A stretch of 52,101 bases of DNA. Origin: Gemmatimonadota bacterium. GTDB lineage: Bacteria > Gemmatimonadota > Gemmatimonadetes > Gemmatimonadales > Gemmatimonadaceae. The notes under the pieces are model-generated. The model saw only the letters and a list, made by a program, of their open reading frames with translations. It did no database searches and was not told the DNA's origin. The stretch is from the NCBI GenBank assembly GCA_003223455.1, contig QHVE01000099.1:30426-82526 (forward strand), read 5' to 3'. Numbering within the stretch: position 1 is the first letter of the stretch; the number at the start of each line of letters is the position of its first letter. Positions 1-8,384 of this stretch are shown in pieces. Both the position numbers and the translations under genes were made by a program.

Positions 1-1
1 A

Positions 2-811
2 GGCGGCTCACCCTCGCTGCGCGCGCTGCTCCGCGACGTCGCGCGCGGCGTGCCCGATCCCAGTGGGCGAGGCAGCGTCTTCGACGAGTGGCAGCACGCG
101 GCGGCGATCGTCGACACGACGTCGCCAGCGATGACGGACCCGGGTGGCGGATCGGATTTCGCCGGGTTCTACAACCATCTCGGGATCCCGATCGCGGATT
201 GGGGATTCAGCGGCGAGTCGGGGATGTACCATTCGCAGTACGATGACTTCGCGTGGATGTCGCGGTTCGGTGATCCCAGCTTCGCGTATCACGCCACGGC
301 GGCGGGTATCGGCGCGGCGATGGTTCTGCGTCTGGCCAACGCCGACGTCGTCCCCTACGACTACCTCGAGTTCGCGCGCACGATGCAGCGCTACGTTCCG
401 GGGGTCGACCGGCAGATCGCGGGCCGTGGCTGGACGACATCCACCGCCGCCCTGCGCACGGCGATCACACGTATGGAACGCGAAGCGGCGAACTTCGTGG
501 CGGCCCGCGATTCCGCCCTCGCGCACACGCTCTCCGCACCCCGGCGTCACGCCGTCAACGCGGCGCTGCGTCAGGTCGAACGCGCGCTCACACGACCGAC
601 GGGGTTGCGTACGCGGCCCTGGTACCGCAACCTCATCTACGTCGCCGACGAGAATAATGGTTACGCGAACATGCCGTTCCCGTCCGTGAACGAGGCGATC
701 CGCGATGACGACGAAGCACTCGCGGAGCGCGAGCTGTCCGAGCTCGCGCAACGATTCGACGCTGCAACACGTGCGCTGACGCAGGCGCGCACGTCACTCA
801 CTGCACCCTGA
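2..811 (+). CDS. M28 family metallopeptidase, C-terminal part (glutamate carboxypeptidase II-like)
   Basis: This is the 3' end of a gene that begins before the window; the frame is open from base 2. The visible 269 residues carry the end of the zinc peptidase domain. A GGGSDFAGF stretch, then a GFSGESGMYHSQYDDF block with the His ligand and a FGDPSFAYH segment, match the end of the catalytic domain of glutamate carboxypeptidase II and its bacterial relatives. The remaining ~170 residues are a helical region like the transferrin-receptor dimerisation domain. Such enzymes are exported and remove C-terminal Glu or other residues from peptides. No signal peptide can be judged because the N-terminus is missing. 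The stop is followed by about 130 nt before the next gene on the same strand. Family assignment is secure; substrate is unknown. Confidence 0.9.
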   Translation, partial: GGSPSLRALLRDVARGVPDPSGRGSVFDEWQHAAAIVDTTSPAMTDPGGGSDFAGFYNHLGIPIADWGFSGESGMYHSQYDDFAWMSRFGDPSFAYHATAAGIGAAMVLRLANADVVPYDYLEFARTMQRYVPGVDRQIAGRGWTTSTAALRTAITRMEREAANFVAARDSALAHTLSAPRRHAVNAALRQVERALTRPTGLRTRPWYRNLIYVADENNGYANMPFPSVNEAIRDDDEALAERELSELAQRFDAATRALTQARTSLTAP

Positions 812-940
812 TCGCGTGCACGACGAACCCGCTGGCTCCGCATGCAGGACCGGCCAAACGCGCCAGCGGTTGAGCTCGCGCCACTCCTCCGGCCTGTCAA
901 TTGCGTCGCGGCGCAAGCCTGAACGGAAGGGGAGGCTAGG

Positions 941-1684
941 GTGGTGACCCGAGACGAGAGTACAGGCCTGGCCGTCGCACGCCTGTCCGAGACCGAGCGA
1001 CTCGCATTGCAGGGCTACGCCGCACGAGCGGCGTGGCCCGCTGGTTTTCAGATCTACGAGCGCGGCGCGAACGCGGATGGGGTATTCATCGTCGTGCGCG
1101 GACGGGTCGTGCTGCGAAGCCGCGTGCGTGCGGGACGCGGCTTCGTTCCATGGGTCGCGACACCCGGTGAAACGTTTGGCGCGGAAGGGCTGTCGCCGAA
1201 TGGGCAGTACGCAACCGATGCGCGCGCCGACGAAGTCACGGAGACGCTCTTTCTCAGCTCCGCGAATCTCCGCGCGTTCGTGCGCGAGCAGCCCAATCGC
1301 GCGCTCGCATTGATCGGCCAGATCATGGCGGAACGGACCGCACTCCTCGAGAAGCTGCGGGAGCTCACCACACTCTCCGTCGAGCAGCGACTGGTCGCCG
1401 CGCTTCGCAGGCTCGCCTCGCACGAGAGCTTCCTCACGGAAGATGGCCGCATCGAGTTGTGCAGCTCGCGATATCGGCTCCTCTGCGAGCTGGTAGGAGC
1501 CACCCGCGAGTCGGTGTCGCTCGTGCTGGGTCGACTCACCGGCGAGGGGCTCGTCGAGCGTTCGGGAAGCACCTTGTTCGTGACGCCGTCCCAGCGACTG
1601 TTCGAGCGGTTGGATCGCACCGGCGACGATCTGCTGCTCGTGCCAGCGCTCGCTGAAGTCACGCAGACCGCCCCACTGCAATAG
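941..1684 (+). CDS. Crp/Fnr family transcriptional regulator
   Basis: A 247-residue regulator starting at GTG, with GGAGG about 7 nt upstream deciding the start. Residues ~15-130 form a cyclic-nucleotide-type beta-barrel (a GVFIVVRGRV strand, a PGETFGAEGL turn). A long dimerisation helix follows, then a C-terminal winged helix (~150-225) with a Crp-type recognition segment ATRESVSLVLGRL. No cysteine cluster for an Fe-S centre is present, so it is not an Fnr-type oxygen sensor. The ligand pocket lacks an obvious cAMP-binding signature, so the effector is unknown. The MoeB-like gene follows 82 nt later on the same strand, so a regulatory link is possible but unproven. Confidence 0.9.
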   Translation: MVTRDESTGLAVARLSETERLALQGYAARAAWPAGFQIYERGANADGVFIVVRGRVVLRSRVRAGRGFVPWVATPGETFGAEGLSPNGQYATDARADEVTETLFLSSANLRAFVREQPNRALALIGQIMAERTALLEKLRELTTLSVEQRLVAALRRLASHESFLTEDGRIELCSSRYRLLCELVGATRESVSLVLGRLTGEGLVERSGSTLFVTPSQRLFERLDRTGDDLLLVPALAEVTQTAPLQ

Positions 1685-1766
1685 CGCCTCGCCGATAGCG
1701 CCTCGCTGCCCGGAGAACCCGGCACCGTCTCGCGGGCTTATATTCTCGTCACGCCCGCGAGGCCGC

Positions 1767-2945
1767 ATGTCGCATCCCCCGCTTTCGCACGCGCCGCTCG
1801 ACGCTGACGAGCTGCAGCGCTATCACCGACATCTGATCCTGCCCGAGATCGGCGACGACGGCCAGCGCCGGCTCAAGGCGGCGCGCGTCCTCCTGATCGG
1901 CGCCGGCGGGCTCGGATCGCCGGCTGCACTCTATCTCGCCGCGGCGGGGGTGGGGCGGCTCGGCGTGGTCGATGCGGACGACGTGGAGCTCAGCAACCTG
2001 CAACGACAGGTGCTGCACGATACGGCCTCCGTGGGGATGCCGAAGGTCGATTCCGCCGCCGTACGACTGCGCGCGATCAACCCGCACGTCGACGTGGCCG
2101 TGCATCACACGCGGCTCACCAGCGCAAATGCAATGGAGCTGCTCGCCGAGTACGATCTCGTGGTCGATGGCAGCGACAACTTCCCGACGCGCTACCTCGT
2201 CAACGACGCGTGTGTGCTGCTCGGCAAGCCGAACGTGTACGGCAGTGTGCTGCGCTTCGAAGGGCAGGCATCGGTGTTCTCCGTCGGGGACGGACCCTGC
2301 TACCGGTGCCTGTTTCGCGAACCGCCGCCAGCGGGGCTGGTGCAGAACTGCGCCGACAGCGGCGTCCTCGGTGTGCTCCCGGGGCTGATCGGCGTTCTGC
2401 AGGCCGTAGAGACGATCAAGCTGATCACCGGGGCAGGCGAGACGCTCGCCGGCCGGCTGCTGCTCGTCGACGGGCTCCGCATGCGGTTCCGCACGATCCA
2501 CGTGGCGCGCGATCCAGAATGTCGTGCCTGTGGCACGCGCGAGATCACGACGCTGATCGACTACGACGCATTCTGCGGCGTGACATCCGAAACCTCGGCG
2601 CACGCGCGGGCGACTGACATGGGCCACGCGGACGAGATCACGCCGCGCGCCCTCGCCGAACGCATCGAGGCGGGGGCAGCGCCGGCGCTGCTGGACGTTC
2701 GCGAGCGCTACGAGTGGGCGGTGGCGCGACTACCCAACGCGCGGCTGGTGCCACTCGACGCACTGCCCGGTGCGGTTCATACACTGGACCCGAGCGCGGA
2801 GCTCGTCGTGTACTGCCATCACGGGATTCGCAGTGCGGCGGCGGTGGCGTGGCTACGCGAACACGGCTTCTCTCGCGCACGCAACCTCACTGGTGGCATC
2901 GATCGATGGAGCCGCGAGGTGGACCCGTCGATGCGCCGGTACTGA
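1767..2945 (+). CDS. moeB: Molybdopterin-synthase adenylyltransferase MoeB with C-terminal rhodanese domain
   Basis: A 392-residue E1-like enzyme fused to a rhodanese, the architecture of eukaryotic MOCS3 and many bacterial MoeB/ThiF proteins. Residues ~10-250 hold the ATP-binding GAGGLGSPA motif, the NLQRQ arginine segment, the KVDSAA region and two CxxC pairs (CYRC and CRAC) for structural zinc. Residues ~290-390 are a rhodanese domain with the active-site loop CHHGIRS (Cys350). The enzyme would adenylate the C-terminal Gly of a MoaD/ThiS-like carrier and pass on sulfur as a persulfide. No moaD, thiS or cysO is nearby, so molybdopterin versus thiamine or cysteine synthesis cannot be told apart. 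The ATG is 82 nt after the Crp-like gene and the esterase follows after 22 nt. Confidence 0.93.
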   Translation: MSHPPLSHAPLDADELQRYHRHLILPEIGDDGQRRLKAARVLLIGAGGLGSPAALYLAAAGVGRLGVVDADDVELSNLQRQVLHDTASVGMPKVDSAAVRLRAINPHVDVAVHHTRLTSANAMELLAEYDLVVDGSDNFPTRYLVNDACVLLGKPNVYGSVLRFEGQASVFSVGDGPCYRCLFREPPPAGLVQNCADSGVLGVLPGLIGVLQAVETIKLITGAGETLAGRLLLVDGLRMRFRTIHVARDPECRACGTREITTLIDYDAFCGVTSETSAHARATDMGHADEITPRALAERIEAGAAPALLDVRERYEWAVARLPNARLVPLDALPGAVHTLDPSAELVVYCHHGIRSAAAVAWLREHGFSRARNLTGGIDRWSREVDPSMRRY

Positions 2946-2967
2946 CCCACGTGCGCCCCGGCCTCTG

Positions 2968-3840
2968 ATGCTCGCGCCTCTGTGGCTCGCGGTGGGCGTC
3001 GGCGCGGGCGTGTTGCGTATGCGGGCGGCCCGACGGGCCGAGCGTCGGTATGCGGAGCTGCGACCGCCCGGGATCGACGGCATCGTAGCCGGGGCAGAGG
3101 GCTTCACGCTCGAGGCGAGCACGGGGCGAGCGCTCCTCTTGCTCCATGGCTTCGGCGACACGCCACAGACGCTGCGCTACCTCGGCGGCCGTCTGCATGC
3201 CGCGGGCTTCACGGTCCGCGCGCCCCTTCTGCCAGGGCACGGACGCGGTCTACGCGACTTCGCGACGGCGACTGCCGAGGACTACCAGCGATCCGCGCGC
3301 GCCGAGCTCGCGCAACTCCGTGAGCGCGCGCCCTGGGTCGGGGTGATCGGCCTGTCGATGGGGGGCGCCATCGCCGCGCGACTGGCGGCAGATTCCGGCG
3401 CGGTAGACGTCCTCGCGCTGCTCGCTCCGTATCTCACGCCACCGCGCGCCGTGACGCTGGTGGCGCGTACGGCACCTGTCTGGTCGGTCGCCGTGCCTTA
3501 CCTCGGCGGTCGTGGGGGCGATGCCTCCGTGCACGATCCCGTCGCGCGAGCGGCGAGCTTCGCGTACGGCCTGATTCCGCCGCGCGCCGTCCGAGCGCTC
3601 TGTGCAACGGCGGCGGCGGGCCGCGAGGCATTGCCGTCGATCACCGTGCCGACGCTCGTGGTGAACTCACGCGAGGATAATCGCATTCCGTTCACGCTCG
3701 CCGAGACGGCGACGGCGACTCTCGCCGGTCCCACCGAGCGTCAGTGGGTGACGGGGTGCGGTCACGTCATCACGGTCGACTACTGCCGCGATGTGGTGGC
3801 GAACCTGGTGCTCGACTTCCTCGCGCGCCACGCCGACTGA
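2968..3840 (+). CDS. Alpha/beta hydrolase (carboxylesterase/monoacylglycerol-lipase type)
   Basis: The frame is open further upstream into moeB, but the ATG at 2968, 22 nt after the moeB stop, gives a 290-residue protein with a clean start. A short hydrophobic N-terminus (LAPLWLAVGVGAGVL) could be a signal anchor. The hydrolase core has an LLLHGFGD oxyanion-hole motif, the nucleophile elbow GLSMGG, the acid in NSREDNRIP and the catalytic His in GCGHVI. All triad residues are therefore present. The layout fits Est30-like carboxylesterases acting on short or medium acyl esters, but the substrate cannot be read from sequence. It is probably cotranscribed with moeB. Confidence 0.88.
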   Translation: MLAPLWLAVGVGAGVLRMRAARRAERRYAELRPPGIDGIVAGAEGFTLEASTGRALLLLHGFGDTPQTLRYLGGRLHAAGFTVRAPLLPGHGRGLRDFATATAEDYQRSARAELAQLRERAPWVGVIGLSMGGAIAARLAADSGAVDVLALLAPYLTPPRAVTLVARTAPVWSVAVPYLGGRGGDASVHDPVARAASFAYGLIPPRAVRALCATAAAGREALPSITVPTLVVNSREDNRIPFTLAETATATLAGPTERQWVTGCGHVITVDYCRDVVANLVLDFLARHAD

Positions 3841-3872
3841 CGGGCGTCGGCGTGGCGCGCGGCGTGATGCGG

Positions 3873-4295
3873 TCAGCCCGAGACGCGCTCCACGATGTTT
3901 TCGCCCAGCTCCTTCACCGCGTCGACACCGTGTGACACCGCCGTCTGCGCCTGCTCGACCACACCGGTCGCGACACGCTTCACCCGATCGAGGGGCGACG
4001 TCTTGCGACCGCTCGAGCGCTTCGCCGTCGAGCGCTTCGCCGATGACTTCTTGGCGCCGCCCCGCTTGGCGCCTCCACGCTTCGCCGCTCCACGCGACGT
4101 CGCACCGCGCGCCGACGACTTCTTCGCCGCGCTCTTTCTCGCCGCAGCACCCTTCTTCGCGGCGCCCTTCTTGGCTGCGCCCTTACGCGCGCTCTTCTTC
4201 GCCGACGAGCGCTTGGCGCCACGCTTGGCGCCACCGCGGCGCGCCGAGCCCTTGCGCGCGCTTCGCTTGCTGCCGCCCTTCTTCTTCGTTGCCAT
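3873..4295 (-). CDS. Lys/Ala/Arg-rich histone H1-like DNA-binding protein
   Basis: A 140-residue protein starting at the ATG at 4295, preceded by a good GAGGAG ribosome site; the longer open frame upstream lacks family sense. Residues 1-~100 are almost all K, R, A, S and G in KKGAAKK and KRGGAKR repeats, as in bacterial histone-H1-like or AlgP/Hc1-like nucleoid proteins. The last ~40 residues (from SPLDRVKRV) form a more ordinary amphipathic helix with acidic residues. Such proteins bind DNA or RNA without sequence preference and compact the nucleoid. A second, larger protein of this kind lies at 29891-30676. Function is inferred from composition only. Confidence 0.75.
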   Translation of the reverse strand: MATKKKGGSKRSARKGSARRGGAKRGAKRSSAKKSARKGAAKKGAAKKGAAARKSAAKKSSARGATSRGAAKRGGAKRGGAKKSSAKRSTAKRSSGRKTSPLDRVKRVATGVVEQAQTAVSHGVDAVKELGENIVERVSG

Positions 4296-4614
4296 CGCTG
4301 CTCTCCTCTGCCGGTTGGTGGCTCTCGGTGCTGCGCGAGATCGTGGCCGTGTGCGCAAGATTCGGGCGCATGGTCGCGTCCGTCGATCCTGCTGCCACGA
4401 GTGATGCAACTGCGCTCGTCGTGCGACTGCGTGACATCGTTGCGCCAACTGCGTGCACGTCACGGTGTCGAAGCGTGCGTCCGAATGGTGCGTGTCGCCG
4501 ACGATCCAGGACTGCGACGACAGGGAACATGGGGTCTGGCGCTCTAACCGGCCAGCGGTGCGGCGTGCGTCGCCGACGCTTGCCGGCCGAAGCGTGGCCG
4601 CGCACCATTGGGGA
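4296..4614. other. 319-nt non-coding gap between divergent genes
   Basis: The region separates the histone-like gene (minus strand) from the OB/HD nuclease (plus strand) and must hold both promoters. I see no strong hairpin, no tRNA-like fold and no repeat. An ATG at 4453 is in frame with the downstream gene, but the extra 54 residues it would add look unlike the family N-terminus and have non-coding composition. Confidence 0.5.
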
Positions 4615-5607
4615 ATGCCGCCGCTGAATCTCACGCAGCTCGCCATCGGGGAGCGCGTCCAGCACGAGCTGCTGGTCGTCGATCGGGTGGAAAAGACCCA
4701 GGTCAATGGCGATCCGTTCGTACTCCTCACGCTCGGCAACGCCTCGGGGTCGATCGGTGTGGCGCCGATCTGGTCGAATCAGCGGGAGTGGGCCGATGGC
4801 GCCGACCGCGGGCGCGTGGTCCAGGCCATCGGGCAGGTGGGACTCTACCCGAAGACGGGCAGACGGCAGATCCATCTCGCCGGTCCCCTGCGCGTGCTCC
4901 CGATGGAGCAGGTGAATCTCCATGCATTCCTGCCACGCATCGCCGGGGAGACGACGAGGCTCTGGGACTGGATCGACAAGCGTCGCACCGAGATCACGAC
5001 ACCCACCCTCCGCCGGGTCGTGGATCTCTTCTACGCCGACGACAGCTTCCGCCACCAGCTGGAGCAGACCCCCGGCTCGGTGAATGGCCACCACGCGAAG
5101 CTCGGTGGGCTGCTGCTTCATGTCTTCGAGGTCACGTCGATCGCCAGAAACATGGCCAAGACGATGAACGCGAATGCAGATCTCGTCGTGGTCGGCGCGC
5201 TGCTGCACGACGTAGGCAAGGTCGAGGCGTACGAGATCGACGGTGGAGGCTTTGCGCAGACTCCGCGCGGGCTTCTGCTCGGCCACGTGGTCCTCGGGTG
5301 CCTCATGCTCGAGCGCCGGCTCGCCGCGGTGGGGCGGTCGATCTGCAGCGAGGGCCAATTGCTCGACCTGCAGCATATGATCCTGTCGCATCACGGCGCG
5401 CTGGAGTTCGGGAGCCCGGTCCAGCCGATGACCATCGAGGCGGAGATCGTGCACTGGGCCGACGAAGCGAGCGCCAAGGCGAACGACATGATCGAGTCGC
5501 TCGAGGACACGGAGTCGTTCGCGGCGGGCAAGGAGTTCTCGGACAAGCGACCATGGCGCGTGGGCCGCCGCATCTGGCGCCGTCCAGACGGCGTCTGGCA
5601 GGGCTAG
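4615..5607 (+). CDS. OB-fold/HD-domain 3'-5' exoribonuclease, YhaM-like
   Basis: A 330-residue protein with the YhaM arrangement: an N-terminal OB-type nucleic-acid-binding fold (~10-95), a linker helix, then an HD phosphohydrolase domain. Metal-site residues visible are the paired His at ~158-159 (NGHHAKLGG), a further His in LLHVFEV, the HD pair at ~198-199 (LLHDVGK) and SHHG at ~258-261. YhaM enzymes degrade RNA, and sometimes ssDNA, from the 3' end. The chosen ATG gives an N-terminus (MPPLNLTQLAIGERV) close to the family start, though the Shine-Dalgarno is weak. An HD hydrolase with another nucleotide substrate is possible; the OB domain argues for nucleic acid. Confidence 0.82.
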   Translation: MPPLNLTQLAIGERVQHELLVVDRVEKTQVNGDPFVLLTLGNASGSIGVAPIWSNQREWADGADRGRVVQAIGQVGLYPKTGRRQIHLAGPLRVLPMEQVNLHAFLPRIAGETTRLWDWIDKRRTEITTPTLRRVVDLFYADDSFRHQLEQTPGSVNGHHAKLGGLLLHVFEVTSIARNMAKTMNANADLVVVGALLHDVGKVEAYEIDGGGFAQTPRGLLLGHVVLGCLMLERRLAAVGRSICSEGQLLDLQHMILSHHGALEFGSPVQPMTIEAEIVHWADEASAKANDMIESLEDTESFAAGKEFSDKRPWRVGRRIWRRPDGVWQG

Positions 5608-5643
5608 CGGCGCCGGGCGCCGGCCCGGGCGAGCTGGCGCCGC
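5607..5643. terminator. GC-rich hairpin between convergent genes
   Basis: GCGGCGCC at 5607-5614 pairs with GGCGCCGC at 5636-5643 and the interior is also self-complementary (GGGCGCC, CCCGGGC). It overlaps the last base of the stop codon of the OB/HD gene and lies before the stop of the minus-strand gene ending at 5672. There is no T-tract, so intrinsic termination is only likely, not certain. Confidence 0.4.
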
Positions 5644-5671
5644 GCGAAGTCTTGCACCACGACTCGCGTGC

Positions 5672-6412
5672 TCAAGGCCAGGGGGGCTTCTCGGAGTAGG
5701 GCGTCCCGAACACGGCGGCGAGGATCGCCGTCGGGTCGGCGCTGCGTACGACGACGTCCAGGGCCTCCCCCGACCGCATCAGGCGCGTGAAGTCGCGATA
5801 GCGCCGGTAGGAATGGAAGAAGCCGGATGGCCCCGGGCGGGTAATGCGTCCGAGCAGGATGTCGATCACCCCGAGCTGATGAAAGGCGTAGAACGAATTC
5901 AGCGTTTGGAATCTCGGGAGATCACTCTCGATGATGCCACGCGGCAGGAGCCCGTGCTTGCCCCACTGGACGTCGACGGCCGGAGTGCCCCGGCCACGCC
6001 AGTCGGCGTGCAAGATCTTGCCGTGCCAGTACGTCCAGATGTCGGTCGGAGCGCCGCTCGGGTCATGGCCGACCCAGACGATCTCTTCATCGGTGGGGAC
6101 GGTGAAAGGGATCCAGGCCCCATGGACGTCATCGCGCCAGAGCAGGTGATAACCGATGATCGGCCTCGTTGGGTGAACGACGGCGACGGCGCGCTCGAGA
6201 GGGAACCATTCGTCGCGCTGCAGGTATAGAAGTGGCGCAAGTCTGTGCGCGAGCCTGGCCATACTGTCCGTCTCGGAGAGCGCGCCAACGACGGTCAGCG
6301 GCCGTGGCGGAAGATGTGCCCGCGGCCCGCAGGCGCACAGAATCCCGAGGCCGACATTCAAGGCGGCGCGCAAATCAGTTCGCAAGACGATGCCCCACTG
6401 TGCTTTAGGCAC
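5672..6412 (-). CDS. Hypothetical exported protein, probable lipoprotein
   Basis: A 246-residue protein read from GTG at 6412. The N-terminus has an Arg-containing segment, a hydrophobic stretch (ALNVGLGILCA) and a Cys at a plausible lipobox (LCAC), so it is probably exported and lipidated. The mature part contains conserved-looking aromatic and His blocks (LLYLQRDEWFPLE, YHLLWRDDVHGAW, DIWTYWHGK, VQWGKHG). The spread of Trp and His recalls fungal-like Vps62/DUF946 beta-sandwich proteins, but I cannot confirm that. It is convergent with the OB/HD gene. Function unknown. Confidence 0.65.
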   Translation of the reverse strand: MPKAQWGIVLRTDLRAALNVGLGILCACGPRAHLPPRPLTVVGALSETDSMARLAHRLAPLLYLQRDEWFPLERAVAVVHPTRPIIGYHLLWRDDVHGAWIPFTVPTDEEIVWVGHDPSGAPTDIWTYWHGKILHADWRGRGTPAVDVQWGKHGLLPRGIIESDLPRFQTLNSFYAFHQLGVIDILLGRITRPGPSGFFHSYRRYRDFTRLMRSGEALDVVVRSADPTAILAAVFGTPYSEKPPWP

Positions 6413-6486
6413 TTAGAGGGTTACTATTCGTCAGGGCGGCCCGGCGCCTCGATCTCCGGGTGGTTCGAAAACTTTCTGGAGGGCCA

Positions 6487-6696
6487 ATGCGCAAGCCGCG
6501 CCCGGCTACGTATAACCCAGTGCAAGCGCTTCACTTGATCGCGAACGACCGGAATGGTTCCCCGTTGAGCTGTCCGTCGTGCTCTGGGCAAATTGAACGA
6601 ACTCCTGACGATTTCCCGCCACCGCCGCGCTCGCAGGTCACTCTGCAGTGTCGTGAGTGTGGCCGTGTCGCACGGTACATCGCTGGCGCCGCGTAG
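6487..6696 (+). CDS. Small zinc-ribbon protein of unknown function
   Basis: A 69-residue protein starting at the ATG at 6487, with GGAGG five nucleotides upstream. Two CxxC knuckles (CPSC at ~29-32 and CREC at ~54-57), about 25 residues apart, make a typical small zinc ribbon. A proline-rich loop (FPPPPRS) lies between them. No membrane segment or catalytic motif is visible. It could be an RNA- or protein-binding adaptor; nothing in the neighbourhood decides this. A strong intrinsic terminator follows about 40 nt after the stop, so it is a monocistronic unit or the end of one. Confidence 0.75.
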   Translation: MRKPRPATYNPVQALHLIANDRNGSPLSCPSCSGQIERTPDDFPPPPRSQVTLQCRECGRVARYIAGAA

Positions 6697-6737
6697 CAGA
6701 CTCTACTGTCAGGGAAGCAACGAACAGCACCACCTAC

Positions 6738-6776
6738 CGCGAGACGGGGCCGACTTCGGCCCCGTTCTCGCGTTTT
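6738..6776 (+). terminator. Rho-independent terminator after the zinc-ribbon gene
   Basis: CGCGAG plus ACGGGGCCG (6738-6752) pairs with CGGCCCCGT plus CTCGCG (6757-6772), with one bulged T and an ACTT loop, followed by TTTT. This is a textbook intrinsic terminator and isolates the zinc-ribbon gene from the cold-shock gene. Confidence 0.85.
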
Positions 6777-6968
6777 AGATACGTCGTGCGCGCCTGCAAC
6801 CCCCCGTGTGCACAAAACTTGCCCGCTTGAGGGGTACGTCCCGCCCCGAGAGCCGCACCTGGCACGACGGGGCATCACACGGATCACGTGGGACGAGCGG
6901 CGGCCGGCGATCGGCCCATCCCCTCGCACGCGCGATCAGGCTCCATAGCTCGGTACGAGGTACGGTTC

Positions 6969-7178
6969 ATGGCTCGCATCAATGGAACGGTGAAGTGGTT
7001 CAACGACGCGAAGGGTTTCGGTTTCATCTCGCGTGAGGGAGGTCCTGACGTCTTCGTGCACTTCAGCGCCATCCAGGGGAACGGCTTCAAATCGCTCGCC
7101 GAAGGAGACAAGGTCGAATTCGAGATCGTGCAAGGTCAGAAGGGGCCGCAAGCGGCCGATGTAACCAAGACCAGCTGA
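6969..7178 (+). CDS. Cold-shock protein, CspA family
   Basis: A 69-residue single cold-shock domain with both RNA-binding motifs intact: RNP1 KGFGFI and RNP2 VFVHF, plus the N-terminal NGTVKWFN strand. Length is normal for CspA/CspB-type RNA chaperones, which melt mRNA structure. The ATG at 6969 has GAGGT about 7 nt upstream. The 190-nt space between the preceding terminator and the start leaves room for a long 5' leader, common in csp genes, but I do not see a specific cold-shock box. Confidence 0.95.
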   Translation: MARINGTVKWFNDAKGFGFISREGGPDVFVHFSAIQGNGFKSLAEGDKVEFEIVQGQKGPQAADVTKTS

Positions 7179-7222
7179 TCGCTCTCGATCGCTCACGGCG
7201 AGCCGCTCTCACCCGATCTCGT

Positions 7223-7254
7223 CGAACGCCCGGGCGCATGCGCCCGGGCGTTCG
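7223..7254. terminator. Perfect 32-nt palindrome after the cold-shock gene
   Basis: CGAACGCCCGGGCGCA is followed directly by its exact reverse complement, giving a continuous 16-bp dyad 45 nt after the csp stop codon. No T-run follows. As RNA it would fold into a very stable hairpin and probably terminates or protects the 3' end of the csp transcript. Confidence 0.6.
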
Positions 7255-7328
7255 CGTCTCCACCCGCCGCGCCGGCCGCTCGGCGCCGCGAACCGGACGC
7301 TGGCGATCGGCACCCGTCTTGCCGCTCG

Positions 7329-8384
7329 TTGGCGATCGTGTCCGTCACGCGTGCGACGCTCCCGGAACCGATGTACGCCACCCTTGGCCACGCGATCCCG
7401 CGCGGCGGTGGCTGGACGTACGAGCCGAAGTATGACGGCATGCGTGTCGTCGCCGACATTTCGGCCCGCCGCGTGCGCCTGGTGACGCGCAACGGCAAGG
7501 AGAAGCAGCCACAATTTCCCGAGGTCGTCGCCGCGCTCCGGTCGTTGGGCTCGCGCATCGGACACCGTGTCGTGCTCGACGGAGAAATCGTCGCACGTCG
7601 GCGGCGATCGCGGGCAGGCGCTCCAGCGGCGAGCGAGTTCCAGCCGCTGCAGGCGCGCATGCATCTCAAGGATACCCGGGAGATCGCACGTCTCTCGGTG
7701 GAGGCGCCGGCCACGCTCGTCGTATTCGATGCGCTGCGCGACGGGCGCGCGACGCTGACGTCATGGCCCTGGCGCGAGCGACGAGCGCGTCTCGAGTCGC
7801 TGTTCGCCGATGCACCCGACGAGCCGACGCTGCGGATCGGCGAAACCAGCGCGCGCGGGGCGACGATGCTGGCGCGGGCACGGCGTGCCGGTTGGGAGGG
7901 AATCATCGCCAAGCGGACGGAGGCGCTCTACCAACCCGGCGCACGGTCCGACGACTGGCTCAAGCTCAAGCTGCAGTTTCGCGCCGAGTTCGTCGTTGGC
8001 GGGTTCACCGAGCCGCGCAACTCGCGCCCGTACCTCGGCGCACTCCTGCTCGGCGCACACGACGTGTCGGGCCGCCTAGTGTACGTCGGTCACATGGGTG
8101 GCGGCTTCGACCGTGAAGGGCTCCGGACGATGCGCGATCGACTGGACAAGATCGAGCGCAAAGCCTCACCCTTCGCCGTCGCGCCACGCACCAACGAGCC
8201 GGCCCACTGGGTCGCGCCGAAGGTCGTCGTGGAAGTCAAGTTCGCCGAATGGACGTCCGATGGACGGCTGCGACAGCCGATCTACCTCGGCGTGCGCGAC
8301 GACAAGGCGGCCCGCGACGTGACGATCGAGGGTGTGAGCATGCAGCGGTGGGGTACCGGCGAGATCGCGAATGACGCCGCGTAA
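7329..8384 (+). CDS. ligD: ATP-dependent DNA ligase, LigD ligase-domain type
   Basis: This protein of about 351 residues is the ligase module of bacterial non-homologous end joining. The nucleotidyltransferase core has the adenylated lysine in KYDGMR (about residue 34), LDGEIVA (motif III), EGIIAKR (motif IV) and WLKLK (motif V). An OB-fold domain from ~200 contains FVVGGFTEP, YVGHMGGGF and VEVKFAEWT. The polymerase domain that usually shares the LigD chain is encoded by the next gene, which overlaps by 14 nt. No phosphoesterase domain or Ku gene is visible in the window. The start is uncertain: TTG 7329 or GTG 7338; the conserved PMYA block requires a start upstream of 7371. Confidence 0.9.
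   Translation: MAIVSVTRATLPEPMYATLGHAIPRGGGWTYEPKYDGMRVVADISARRVRLVTRNGKEKQPQFPEVVAALRSLGSRIGHRVVLDGEIVARRRRSRAGAPAASEFQPLQARMHLKDTREIARLSVEAPATLVVFDALRDGRATLTSWPWRERRARLESLFADAPDEPTLRIGETSARGATMLARARRAGWEGIIAKRTEALYQPGARSDDWLKLKLQFRAEFVVGGFTEPRNSRPYLGALLLGAHDVSGRLVYVGHMGGGFDREGLRTMRDRLDKIERKASPFAVAPRTNEPAHWVAPKVVVEVKFAEWTSDGRLRQPIYLGVRDDKAARDVTIEGVSMQRWGTGEIANDAA

Noticed and set aside
4453-4614. N-terminal extension of the OB/HD nuclease from ATG 4453
   Set aside because: The extra residues are unlike the family N-terminus and would occupy the only promoter space for the divergent genes.
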